Shown: positions 7,731-15,354 of the stretch, one piece after another | Layout: the number at the start of each line of letters is the position of its first letter | How positions within the stretch are numbered: the first letter of the stretch is position 1 | Origin: Bradyrhizobium rifense | GTDB taxonomy: Bacteria > Pseudomonadota > Alphaproteobacteria > Rhizobiales > Xanthobacteraceae | Assembly (NCBI RefSeq): GCF_008123425.1 | Contig: NZ_VSSS01000094.1 | Coordinates: 1 to 38,979 of the forward strand | DNA length: 38,979 nucleotides | Direction of reading: 5' to 3' | Notes under the pieces: generated by a model | Told to the model about the DNA's origin: nothing | Databases searched by the model: none | What the model saw: only the letters and a program-made list of their open reading frames with translations | Made by a program: the position numbers and the translations under genes

Positions 7731-8690
7731 CTACAGCTCCTTCTTGATGTCGACGATGCGCGACATCATGGTGATGATCAGGAACGTAATGATCAGCAGG
7801 ATCACGGCGTTTGCGGCTGCGGCCGGGAATTGCAGCGCGTTCACCCGTGTCTCGATGATCTTGCCGGCAGAGGCAATCTGCTGGCCGCCCATCACGCCGA
7901 TGGTGATGAAGTCGCCCATCACGATGGTGATGACGAAGATTGAGCCGATCACGATGCCGGGCTTGGCGAGGGGGATAATGACGTTGACCAGCGTCTGGAA
8001 GCCGGTGGCGCCGGCGTCATAGGCGGCCTCGATCAGCGACTTGTCGATACGCACCATCGAATTGAAGATCGGCACCACCATGAAGAAGGTGAAGAGATGC
8101 ACCAGCGCCAGCACCACGGAGAATTCGGAGAACAGCAGCCATTCCAGCGGCTGGTTGATCAGCCCGCTCTTGATCAACCCGGAGTTCACCAGGCCGTTGC
8201 GACCCAAGAGCGGAATCCAGGCGATCATGCGGATCACGTTGGAAGTCCAGAACGGGATCGTGCAGAGCAGCGACAATCCCATCTGCCAGGTCTTGGACTT
8301 GACGTGGAAGGCGAGGAAGTAGGCGACCCAGAAGCCGATAAAGAGCGTGATCGCCCACACCATCACGCAGAGCTTTAGCGTCTTCACATAGGTTCGCCCG
8401 ATCGTGCAGAGATCAGGGAGCTGCGCGATGCAGCCTTCGAACGTGTCGGTGTAGCCGCGGCCGGAGAAGGTCGGCAGCAATTGGTATTCGTTGTAGTCCC
8501 AGAACGAGACGATGACGACGAAGACGAGTGGGATCAGGAAGAAGGCGAGAAACACCAGCATCATCGGCCCGGCCTGAAGCCAGGAGATGAAGGAGGGCGA
8601 CAGGCGCGCCGCTTTTGCAGGGCGCGCCGTCTCCGATCCCCGGACGAGGTCCGGGGATGGCTGTTGCAGGATGTCTTCCGACGTATCCAT
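7731..8690 (-). CDS. ABC transporter permease, PotB-like
   Basis: This 319-residue permease has a Ser/Pro/Arg-rich cytoplasmic leader of about 35 residues, then about six transmembrane helices. The EAA loop sits near residues 220-240 (IEAAYDAGATGFQTLVNVIIP). It is the first permease (PotB/PotH class) of the importer. Its ATG (8690-8688) overlaps the binding-protein stop by one base (TGATG), implying translational coupling. Two strong hairpins lie within its first 30 codons (8603-8658). A longer frame to 8759 would overlap the binding-protein gene and is rejected. It pairs with the PotC-like permease to form the channel. Confidence 0.92.
   Translation of the reverse strand: MDTSEDILQQPSPDLVRGSETARPAKAARLSPSFISWLQAGPMMLVFLAFFLIPLVFVVIVSFWDYNEYQLLPTFSGRGYTDTFEGCIAQLPDLCTIGRTYVKTLKLCVMVWAITLFIGFWVAYFLAFHVKSKTWQMGLSLLCTIPFWTSNVIRMIAWIPLLGRNGLVNSGLIKSGLINQPLEWLLFSEFSVVLALVHLFTFFMVVPIFNSMVRIDKSLIEAAYDAGATGFQTLVNVIIPLAKPGIVIGSIFVITIVMGDFITIGVMGGQQIASAGKIIETRVNALQFPAAAANAVILLIITFLIITMMSRIVDIKKEL
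8603..8658 (-). repeat. Two adjacent hairpins at the binding protein-permease junction
   Basis: ATCCCCGGAC (8636-8645) and GTCCGGGGAT (8649-8658) form a perfect 10-bp stem with a 3-base loop. GGCGCGCC at 8603-8610 and again at 8621-8628 forms an 8-bp stem with a 10-base loop. Both lie 30-90 bases after the binding-protein stop, inside the permease coding sequence, in a region encoding a non-conserved leader. They resemble REP-type structures that protect an upstream message or restrain translation of the next gene. Confidence 0.6.
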
Positions 8691-9979
8691 CACGCGGCGA
8701 TGAACTCGTTCCACTTGCGGACCATGTAGTCGTTCTCGTCCATCACGGCGTTCCAGCACGCGACGCCGCCCATGCGCTCCTCGTAGGAGCCGCCGTCACG
8801 CACGGCGCCTGCCTTCTCCAGCAGCGAGCCGTCGGGCGCCTTGATGTCCTTCTCGGCCGGCTTGCCTTCCATCCAGTAAGCCCACTCATAGGGCTCCATG
8901 TTGGCTTTCGCGGTCGAGAGCACGGCCGAGTAATAGCCCTGGCGGTTGAGATAGGCGCCGGCGTAGCCGGACAGGAACCAGTTCACGAACTCATAGGCCC
9001 AGTCGAGCTTCGGACCCGAGACGCCCTTGGAGACGCAGAATCCCGACGCCCAGGAGCGATAGCCTTCTTTAAGCGGCTGGAAGGTGCAGGCGATGCCCAT
9101 CGAGCGCACCTTCGTCACCGCTGGCGACCACATCGACTGGATGACGGTCTCACCCGAAGCCATCAAGTTGACGCTCTCGTTAAAGTCCTTCCAGAACGCG
9201 CGGAACTGGCCGGCCTTCTTCGCTTCGGTCATCACCTTCATGGTGAGATCGATCTCTTCCTTGGTCATGTTGCCCTTGTCGGCATATTTGTACTTGCCGG
9301 TGGCTTCCACGACCATCGCGGCGTCCATGATGCCGATCGAGGGGATGTTGAGGATCGAGGCCTTGCCCTTGAACTCGGGGTTGAGCAGTTCAGCCCAGGA
9401 GCTGATCGGGCGCTTGATGATGTCGGGACGGATGCCGAGCGTGTCGGCGTTGTAGACGGTCGGGATCAGCGTGACGAACTCGGTCGCCGTCTTGGAGAAG
9501 GTCTTGGAGTCCTTGCCTTCGAGATACAGCACCTTCCAGGGCGCAGTGCCCTGATTGCCGATCTTCTTGCCGCCGGGCGTCTCGCCCTTGGTGAAAACCG
9601 GCGTGATGTTGTCGAATTCCTTGATCTTCTTGGAGTCGAGGGCAAGGATGTTGCCCGACGGCACCAGCTTCTTCAGCGAGAAATATTCGGTGTCCAGCAC
9701 GTCGAAGGAGTTCGGCTGGGTCATCACGCGCTTGGTGACGTCGTCGGTGGTCGCGGTGATGTATTCAATCTTGATGCCGGTGTCTTTCAGGCACTGCTTG
9801 GAGATGTCATCGCCCTCGTTCACGGCGGTGCCGAGATAGCGCAGTACCTTCGGCTCGGCCGACATCACGTAGGGGAAGCCGGTGATGGCGCCGGAGCCGG
9901 CGGCAAGGCCGGCGAGCCCTGCGGTGCTCTTGAGTAGCGTACGGCGGCTGACGCCGGTCTTTTTGGTGGTCTCGGTCAT
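8690..9979 (-). CDS. ABC transporter solute-binding protein, Tat-exported, PotD-like
   Basis: This 429-residue periplasmic binding protein has a twin-arginine signal (SRRTLLKST at about residues 11-19, then a weakly hydrophobic Ala/Gly core). The mature part resembles the spermidine/putrescine-type binding proteins of COG0687 (for example IGNQGTAPWKVLY, LNPEFKGKASILNIPSIG, WASGFCVSKG). At about 430 residues it is longer than typical PotD (about 350). A GAGGAG site eight bases upstream sets the ATG at 9979; the GTG nine bases earlier overlaps that site. Its C-terminal stop overlaps the next permease start. Ligand identity cannot be read from the sequence. Confidence 0.92.
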   Translation of the reverse strand: MTETTKKTGVSRRTLLKSTAGLAGLAAGSGAITGFPYVMSAEPKVLRYLGTAVNEGDDISKQCLKDTGIKIEYITATTDDVTKRVMTQPNSFDVLDTEYFSLKKLVPSGNILALDSKKIKEFDNITPVFTKGETPGGKKIGNQGTAPWKVLYLEGKDSKTFSKTATEFVTLIPTVYNADTLGIRPDIIKRPISSWAELLNPEFKGKASILNIPSIGIMDAAMVVEATGKYKYADKGNMTKEEIDLTMKVMTEAKKAGQFRAFWKDFNESVNLMASGETVIQSMWSPAVTKVRSMGIACTFQPLKEGYRSWASGFCVSKGVSGPKLDWAYEFVNWFLSGYAGAYLNRQGYYSAVLSTAKANMEPYEWAYWMEGKPAEKDIKAPDGSLLEKAGAVRDGGSYEERMGGVACWNAVMDENDYMVRKWNEFIAA

Positions 9980-10022
9980 TCCAGTCACTCCTCTGTGTTG
10001 CGCATTTTCTATGATGACGGCG

Positions 10023-11009
10023 CTATTGCAGGCGTTGCGCCTTGGCGGGATCCCAGGTGACCAGCACGCGATCGCCCGGACGGAACGGGTGGACGTCGAA
10101 GGTGGCTTCGGAAACGTGGGCGAACAGGGCGGTGCCGTCGTCGAGCGTGAGCGAGACGGCGACGTAGGAGCCCTGGTACTCGGTCTGGGTCAGCAGCGCC
10201 GGTGCGCCGAACGCGCCGTCAGTGACCGGCTTGATGCCGAGCTGATCGGCGCGCACGGCGATGAGGTTGCCGGCGTCGCTGAGGACGTTGTGGCCGCCGA
10301 TGAAGCGCGCCACGAATTCGGTGTGGGGATGGTGGAAGATGTCGCGGGCCGTGCCCTGCTGCTCGATCTTGCCCTGGTTCATCACCACGATGTGGTCGGC
10401 GAGCGCCATCGCCTCTTCCTGGCCGTGGGTGACCTGGATGAAGCTGATGCCGAGCTCGCGCTGCAGCCGCTTCAGCTCGCCGCGCATCTTCACCCGCAGG
10501 AACGGATCGAGTGCGGACAGCGGCTCGTCGAGCAGGAGGATCTGCGGCTCCGTGATCAAGGCGCGGGCGAGCGCGACGCGCTGCTGCTGGCCGCCGGAGA
10601 GCTGGGCCGGCAGCCGCGCCGCATAGGGCGTCATGGCCACGAGCTCAAGCAGTTCGCCGGCGCGCTTGTGCCGCGTCGCACGGTCGACGCCGCGCATTTT
10701 CAGGGCAAACGCAACATTGTCGAGCACGCTCAGGTGCGGAAACAGCGCATAGGACTGGAACATCATCGCCGTGCCGCGCTTGGCAGGCTCGAGGTCGGTG
10801 ACGTTTTGTGGCCCCAGGATGATGTCGCCCTCGCTGACCGCTTCGTGGCCCGCGATCATGCGCAGGGTCGAGGTTTTGCCGCAGCCGGAGGGGCCGAGCA
10901 GGCAGCAATAGGTGCCGGCGGGAATCTTCAGATTGACGGTGTCGACCGCCAGCGTCGTGTCGTAGCGCTTGGTGACGGCGACCAGTTCGAGAGCGGCGGG
11001 AGTGGCCAT
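10023..11009 (-). CDS. ABC transporter ATP-binding protein, PotA-like
   Basis: The 328-residue ATPase has Walker A GPSGCGKT (39-46), a Q-loop FQSYALFPH (Gln85), signature LSGGQQQR (137-144), Walker B ILLLDEP (157-163), a switch histidine at 195 (VTHGQEEA), and a C-terminal TOBE-like domain (about 240-328) as in PotA/CysA-type importers. It is the first gene of the minus-strand operon, 43 bases upstream of the binding protein. The ATG at 11009 starts right before the conserved ALELVAVTKRY strand; the longer frame to 11063 adds non-family sequence. It is divergent from a GntR regulator and probably controlled by it. Confidence 0.95.
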   Translation of the reverse strand: MATPAALELVAVTKRYDTTLAVDTVNLKIPAGTYCCLLGPSGCGKTSTLRMIAGHEAVSEGDIILGPQNVTDLEPAKRGTAMMFQSYALFPHLSVLDNVAFALKMRGVDRATRHKRAGELLELVAMTPYAARLPAQLSGGQQQRVALARALITEPQILLLDEPLSALDPFLRVKMRGELKRLQRELGISFIQVTHGQEEAMALADHIVVMNQGKIEQQGTARDIFHHPHTEFVARFIGGHNVLSDAGNLIAVRADQLGIKPVTDGAFGAPALLTQTEYQGSYVAVSLTLDDGTALFAHVSEATFDVHPFRPGDRVLVTWDPAKAQRLQ

Positions 11010-11181
11010 GATGTGTCCGAAGGAGGGGCGGTAGTCCGCGTCTCTCCGCAAGGTCCGTGCCAACCGCCCTTGGCCGGCCGAATTTTAGAACTGTGCAGTG
11101 GAGTCAAATCGTTAGATCGAATCCGGCAGAGCTGCGCGGCCCGTCGCGTGGTCCGTAGTATGCACACAAAATGGGCGAATA

Positions 11182-11224
11182 TTGTATAAAGTTTCGCCTG
11201 TGATTGGATACAGCTAGTCGACTA
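11182..11224. promoter_or_regulatory. Candidate GntR operator region
   Basis: The intergenic region between the transporter operon and the divergent GntR gene contains a near-symmetric pair TTGTAT (11182-11187) and ATACAG (11208-11213), and a perfect 10-base palindrome TAGTCGACTA at 11215-11224. GntR/FCD regulators commonly bind short palindromes between themselves and their target operon. Which element is used is unknown. Confidence 0.45.
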
Positions 11225-11277
11225 CCATTCGAGACCGAACGTCGTCGACCCAGCCCTCAAACCCAGCCGTCGAACTA

Positions 11278-11985
11278 ATGGCCGCCAAATCCCGCCCGAA
11301 ATCCGACGCGCCCGACGTGAGCGATCGCGTCAGCCGGATCAGGGAGGGCGTGACTGCGGCGATCCTCGAGCATCGCCTGCTGCCGGGCACCAAGCTCGGC
11401 GAAGACGAGATCGGCGAGATCTATGGCGCGAGCCGTACGCTGGTCCGCACCGCGCTGCAGCAGCTCGCGCATGAGGGCATCGTCAACATCGAGAAGAACC
11501 GCGGCGCCTTCGTCGCGCGCCCGACGCCGGCGGATGCCCGCGAGGTGTTCGAAGCGCGTCGGCTGATCGAGCCCACCATCGTCGATCACGCTGTCGACGC
11601 CGTTTCGCCCGCGTGGATCAATCGCCTTCAGCAGCATCTCGCCGAGGAGCGCGAGGCGGAGCTGCGTGGCGACGCGCGCGCCTCGGTCCGGCTCTCCGGC
11701 GAGTTTCACCGGCTCATCGCGGAGATGAGCGGCCACAGCATCTATCTCGGCTTCCTGAAAGAGCTGATTGCCCGCTCCTCGCTGATCATCCTGCTCTATC
11801 GCCGTCACGACACGCCGGCCTGCGGCACCGCTCATCACGCCGAGATCGTTACCGCGATCCGCAAACGCGACAAGCTGGCTGCGCGCGCGCAGATGCTGTC
11901 GCATCTGAACGAGATCGAGGCCGAGCTGTTCCTGAAGGATCCCGCCGCCGACGAGCTGCGACTCGCGGACGTGCTGGGCGCGTAG
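11278..11985 (+). CDS. GntR-family regulator, FCD subfamily
   Basis: This 235-residue regulator has an N-terminal winged helix (about 15-85, with DEIGEIYGASRTLVRTALQQLAHEG as the helix-turn-helix) and an all-helical FCD effector domain (about 90-220) with typical metal/effector-site residues such as EFHRLI, GHSIY and HHAEIV. Members usually repress adjacent uptake or catabolic genes and release DNA when a small organic acid or amino-acid-like ligand binds. Its divergent position, 268 bases from the PotA-like gene, makes the transporter-racemase operon the likely target. The frame begins with an ATG and no better start was seen. Confidence 0.92.
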   Translation: MAAKSRPKSDAPDVSDRVSRIREGVTAAILEHRLLPGTKLGEDEIGEIYGASRTLVRTALQQLAHEGIVNIEKNRGAFVARPTPADAREVFEARRLIEPTIVDHAVDAVSPAWINRLQQHLAEEREAELRGDARASVRLSGEFHRLIAEMSGHSIYLGFLKELIARSSLIILLYRRHDTPACGTAHHAEIVTAIRKRDKLAARAQMLSHLNEIEAELFLKDPAADELRLADVLGA

Positions 11986-12089
11986 GCGCTTGCGGGTTGA
12001 TTTGAGTTCTACGGAAGTCTGACAGTCGCGCTTACCCATCTAACGGCAGAACTTGGCTCCGACGCATCTCATCGGGCCGTATAGCTGAC

Positions 12090-12136
12090 TTGCAAAATCT
12101 TCCTGTGGTTGCAAATTGACTCGATGCGGTTTGCAA
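12090..12136. promoter_or_regulatory. Three TTGCAA palindromes upstream of the amidohydrolase
   Basis: The palindromic hexamer TTGCAA occurs at 12090-12095, 12109-12114 and 12131-12136, spaced 19 and 22 bases apart (about two helical turns). It lies roughly 100-140 bases before the amidohydrolase start at 12233. The outer bases TGTGG (12104) and CCACA (12145) add a longer dyad. This looks like an operator array, but no regulator is identified. Confidence 0.4.
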
Positions 12137-12232
12137 GCATCAATCCACAAAGGCGGCACGTCGACGGCTGGCTGGATCTTGGCCGGCAAGTTGCGGCTGG
12201 AATTGCGTAGCGTATCTGCGTGGAGATTGGAC

Positions 12233-13591
12233 ATGCGGGCTTTGACCGCGCCGGCCGGATTGTTCAGAGCGGTTCCACTGCTTGTCTCGATTGGAACGAG
12301 CCTCTGTCTCGCGTCGCCGGCGCCGGCCCAGCAGGACACCGCTGTCCTGTTCCGCAACGTCAAGATCTTCGACGGCAAGAACGCGACGCTCTCGGCCGCA
12401 TCCAATGTCCTTGTCAGGGATGGCAAGATCGAGAAGATCTCGACCGCCGACATCGCGGCGACCGGCCAGGTCATCGCCGGCGGCGGCCGTGTGCTGATGC
12501 CGGGGCTGATCGATGCGCATTGGCACGCGATGCTGGTGCGCCCGACGCCGATGGCGTCGCTTGCAAACGATGTCGGCTACAACAATCTGCTCGCCGCCAG
12601 CGAAGCGACCGCGACGCTGATGCGCGGTTTCACCACCATACGCGACATGGGTGGGCCGACCTTTGGTCTCAAGCAGGCCATCGACGAGGACCTCGTCGCT
12701 GGTCCGCGCATCTATCCATCCGGGGCCATCATCACCATCACCGGTGGTCACGGCGACTTCCGCCAGCTCTCCGACCTGCCGCGCACCATCGGCGGCATGC
12801 TCAGCCGCATGGAGCGGATCGGCGGCAGCATGGTCGCCGACAGTCCCGACGAGGTGCGCGTGCGCGCCCGCGAGCAGCTGATGCAGGGTGCTTCGCAGGT
12901 CAAGCTCACCGCGGGCGGCGGCGTGGCCTCGCCGTTCAGTCCGTTAGACGTCTCGACCTTCACTGAGCCCGAGCTGCGCGCCGCCGTCGAGGCCGCCGAC
13001 AATTGGGGCACCTACGTCGCCACGCACGCCTATACGCCGGTCGCGATCCAACGCTCGATCGCCGCCGGCGTCAGATGCATCGAGCACGGCCATCTCATGG
13101 ACGAGGCGAGCGCAAAGCTGATGGCGGAGAAGGGGATCTGGCTGAGCACGCAGCCGTTCCTGGACATGTCCATGGGTGCCGGGCTCGGGCCGGCGGAGCA
13201 GGACAAGCTGCGGCAGGTGGTCGCCGGCACTGATCGTGTCTATGCGCTGGCAAAGAAATATCACCTCAAGACCGCATTCGGCACCGATGTCCTGTTCTCG
13301 CAGGCGCTGGCGGAGAAGCAGGGCTCGATGCTGGCCGCGCTGACACGCTGGTACACGCCGGCCGAAGCGCTGGCCATGGCGACCTCGACCAATGCGGAAC
13401 TGCTGAGCCTGTCGGGCCTGCGCAATCCCTATCCCGGCAAGCTCGGCGTGGTCGAGGAGGGCGCGCTCGCCGATCTTCTCCTGGTCGACGGCAATCCGCT
13501 CGACAACATCAGTCTCGTTGAAGATCCCGCGAAGAATTTCGTGGTGATCATGAAGGACGGCAAGGTCTACAAGAACGCCCTGCCGCGCTGA
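12233..13591 (+). CDS. Exported metal-dependent amidohydrolase
   Basis: The 452-residue enzyme has a Sec signal (about 1-33, cleavage near APAQQ) and a TIM-barrel amidohydrolase domain. Visible metal ligands are H96 and H98 (DAHWH), a probable carboxylated lysine K224 (QVKLTAGGG), H265 (VATHAY), H285 (IEHGH) and D352 (FGTD). The GGG-VASP element after the lysine is typical of the Xaa-Arg/Xaa-Pro dipeptidase and related imidazolonepropionase-like amidohydrolases. It probably hydrolyses an N-acyl or peptide bond in the periplasm; the substrate is unknown. GGAG at 12222-12225 fixes the ATG at 12233; the longer frame to 12116 runs through the TTGCAA array. Confidence 0.9.
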   Translation: MRALTAPAGLFRAVPLLVSIGTSLCLASPAPAQQDTAVLFRNVKIFDGKNATLSAASNVLVRDGKIEKISTADIAATGQVIAGGGRVLMPGLIDAHWHAMLVRPTPMASLANDVGYNNLLAASEATATLMRGFTTIRDMGGPTFGLKQAIDEDLVAGPRIYPSGAIITITGGHGDFRQLSDLPRTIGGMLSRMERIGGSMVADSPDEVRVRAREQLMQGASQVKLTAGGGVASPFSPLDVSTFTEPELRAAVEAADNWGTYVATHAYTPVAIQRSIAAGVRCIEHGHLMDEASAKLMAEKGIWLSTQPFLDMSMGAGLGPAEQDKLRQVVAGTDRVYALAKKYHLKTAFGTDVLFSQALAEKQGSMLAALTRWYTPAEALAMATSTNAELLSLSGLRNPYPGKLGVVEEGALADLLLVDGNPLDNISLVEDPAKNFVVIMKDGKVYKNALPR

Positions 13592-13604
13592 CAAGCGTGC
13601 TCCC

Positions 13605-13643
13605 AAAAAAGTTGCGGCCAGCCATTGGGGGATGGCTGGCCGC
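13605..13643 (-). terminator. Rho-independent terminator on the minus strand
   Basis: A perfect 12-bp stem (GCGGCCAGCCAT at 13614-13625 with ATGGCTGGCCGC at 13632-13643, 6-base loop) is followed on the minus strand by three bases and then six Ts (A-run 13605-13610). It terminates the peptidase gene ending at 13711. On the plus strand the same hairpin follows the amidohydrolase stop at 13591 but lacks a T-run. Confidence 0.8.
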
Positions 13644-13710
13644 GCGCGAACCGGTCTGGGACGGGGAGGGGTGGGGATGTGACCGGGTCGCGTAACTCGT
13701 TCGTTTGTCT

Positions 13711-14337
13711 CTACTGATCTCTTGCGCTGGCGGTGGAGACCGCCGGCTTGGTATCGCCGAGCGACACCCAGACGTTGGGATCGGCCTGCGACTGGCGCTT
13801 GACGAAGCGGTAGCCGGTCTCCGTCCAGGCAACGACGCTCTCGTTCTGATTGTCGAGAACGAACTCGCCCTTGTCGGTCTTCACCGTCAGCACCGCATGT
13901 CCTTCGCCCTTCTTGTCGCGCACGACGGTGATGAGCAGGGCCTCGCGCGGCCATCCGGCATCAATCAGCATCTTGCGCTTCAACAGAACGTAGTCTTCAC
14001 AGTCGCCGTAACCGTCGGTCGGCAGCGACCATTTCTCGATCACGCCCCAGTGCTCCTGGTCGGTCAAAGGCTTGATGGTCTCGTTGACCCAGCGATTGAC
14101 CTTGGTCAGGTCGCGCCACGCGGTCTGCGACATCACGATGTCGCGCGGCTGCGTCGGCCCGCCCTGACACTGAGCGGTATTCTCTGCACAAAACTCGACC
14201 CAGCCGATCGGCGCACGCGTGGTGTCGCCGAGGCTTGCGTAGAGCAGACGGCTTTCGCCGGCCTGCGCTGCCGCGCTGATCCCGAAGAGCATGGCGGCGA
14301 TCGCCAGTCTCTTCCCCTGTCCCCTGAAGTCCAACAT
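13711..14337 (-). CDS. Transglutaminase-like cysteine peptidase (C93/BTLCP type)
   Basis: This 208-residue exported protein has a signal peptide cleaved near AAAQA (residue 26). The papain-like catalytic triad is visible: C113 in GYGDCEDY, H147 in GEGHAVL and D162 in FVLDNQN. The family (DUF920, bacterial transglutaminase-like cysteine proteinases) includes the periplasmic protease LapG, which cleaves surface adhesins under c-di-GMP control. Most alphaproteobacterial members are uncharacterised, and no lapD or large adhesin gene is visible nearby. The next gene on the same strand upstream encodes tandem PilZ domains, but a terminator separates them. The ATG at 14337 is chosen because it opens directly onto the signal peptide. 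Confidence 0.9.
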   Translation of the reverse strand: MLDFRGQGKRLAIAAMLFGISAAAQAGESRLLYASLGDTTRAPIGWVEFCAENTAQCQGGPTQPRDIVMSQTAWRDLTKVNRWVNETIKPLTDQEHWGVIEKWSLPTDGYGDCEDYVLLKRKMLIDAGWPREALLITVVRDKKGEGHAVLTVKTDKGEFVLDNQNESVVAWTETGYRFVKRQSQADPNVWVSLGDTKPAVSTASARDQ

Positions 14338-14668
14338 TGCGGCCCCCGTTTCTTGTTGGGACCACATTTCGCATGGAGCTTTTGAGTTGACGCTAAATCA
14401 GCCAAGTCAAGTCGAGACGAATACAAGTAAAAGGCGCCGCTAATTCGATCTATACTTGAAGAAAACTCGAGTAAAATTTGAGAATACTGCAATTGATTCA
14501 AATTGTAGGGATTAACGCGGGAACGCTGGCGGAACTGCTGTTTGGGCGCGCGAACAGGCCGCGCGTTAACCGGCGTGCGGCGACATCCAGACGCGAAAAA
14601 AGGCGGCGTCCGCATCGCGGAGGCCGCCTTTGAGCCTGGAAAAACAGGGGTTTTGACGCGCTTTCGCT
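14338..14668. other. Intergenic region with AT-rich promoter segment and terminator
   Basis: Between the peptidase start and the PilZ stop lies an AT-rich segment (about 14380-14510) that stands out from its GC-rich surroundings and probably carries the peptidase promoter. It is followed by a GC-rich spacer and the PilZ terminator. No coding frame with family resemblance was seen. Confidence 0.5.
14594..14631 (-). terminator. Rho-independent terminator of the PilZ gene
   Basis: AAAGGCGGC (14599-14607) and GCCGCCTTT (14623-14631) form a perfect 9-bp stem. On the minus strand it runs into a T-rich tail (the A-run before 14602). It lies about 40 bases after the PilZ stop at 14669. Confidence 0.82.
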
Positions 14669-15280
14669 TTACCGCGCGGTAACGCTCTCTTCGAGTGTCT
14701 CGATCGGCTGCGAGTGCAAGAACTCCAGTGCGAAGCCGTCTTCGAGGTTTCGGACCACGCGGCCCTGGACCCGGCCGAGCAAAACCGTCGATTTCAGCGG
14801 CGGGCGGTTCTCCGCGGCGATGGCGGCGCCGGAGAGCGAGAGGTCGATGATGCGGCAGGTCATCTTGGTGCCGTCCTCGAGCGTCAGCACCGCGATCGGG
14901 TTGCGCGGCACGATACGGTCGTGGCGGCGGTCTTCCGGCAGATTGAGGATGTCGCGGTTGGCGAGCCAGGTCAGCTGGGCCGCGAGCTTGTCGCGCTTGC
15001 GCGGCGTCGCGCCCACCGTCATGGCAAAACCGTTGTCGATGATCCGGGTGATTTTGCCCTCGACCCGGCCGATATGGTCGAGATAGGCGACTACGCGGTC
15101 GCCGACATTACCGATGCCCGGCGCCAGCAGTGCCAGCCCGCCGGGCGACATGTTGATCACCTGGCAGGGGAATTCACGGCGATCCGGCAGCATGTAACGG
15201 CCCAGCAGGTGAACCTTCACCCGCTGGAAACGCCGACGTTCCTCGGCGGCCGGAAGAAATTTTTTGTTCGCCAACGCCAT
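14669..15280 (-). CDS. Tandem PilZ-domain c-di-GMP-binding protein
   Basis: This 203-residue cytosolic protein carries two PilZ domains. The first (about 12-100) has RxxxR at 16-20 (RRFQR) and NxSxxG at 43-48 (NMSPGG). The second (about 115-195) has RxxxR at 118-122 (RRHDR) and DxSxxG at 146-151 (DLSLSG). Both therefore keep the residues used to bind cyclic di-GMP. There is no effector domain, so it probably acts as a binding adaptor on motility, polysaccharide or regulatory partners. The ATG at 15280 is preferred; the longer frame to 15394 would run into the 3' end of the neighbouring MFS gene. A 7/8 CtrA-like site lies 60 bases upstream and a strong terminator follows. Confidence 0.88.
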   Translation of the reverse strand: MALANKKFLPAAEERRRFQRVKVHLLGRYMLPDRREFPCQVINMSPGGLALLAPGIGNVGDRVVAYLDHIGRVEGKITRIIDNGFAMTVGATPRKRDKLAAQLTWLANRDILNLPEDRRHDRIVPRNPIAVLTLEDGTKMTCRIIDLSLSGAAIAAENRPPLKSTVLLGRVQGRVVRNLEDGFALEFLHSQPIETLEESVTAR

Positions 15281-15339
15281 TTTCACTACCCGGACCCCCC
15301 GCCCGGGCGGAGTCCGGCACGACCCTAAGGTGCATAGGG

Positions 15340-15354
15340 TTAATGCCGCGTTAT
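15340..15354 (-). promoter_or_regulatory. Near-consensus CtrA-like site upstream of the PilZ gene
   Basis: TTAATGCCGCGTTAT reads as TTAA-N7-TTAT, matching seven of eight CtrA consensus bases at the correct spacing. It lies 60 bases upstream of the PilZ start on the minus strand and overlaps the last bases of the MFS gene. Support comes from the two perfect sites elsewhere in the window. Confidence 0.4.

Noticed and set aside
8615..11189. Plus-strand frames of 435-440 codons
   Set aside because: They lie antisense to the binding-protein and ATPase genes, which carry clear motifs. The plus frames have no recognisable domain.
13711..15280. LapD/LapG-type adhesin-release system
   Set aside because: A LapG-like protease sits near a PilZ gene, but there is no LapD-type receptor or large adhesin, and a terminator separates the two genes.
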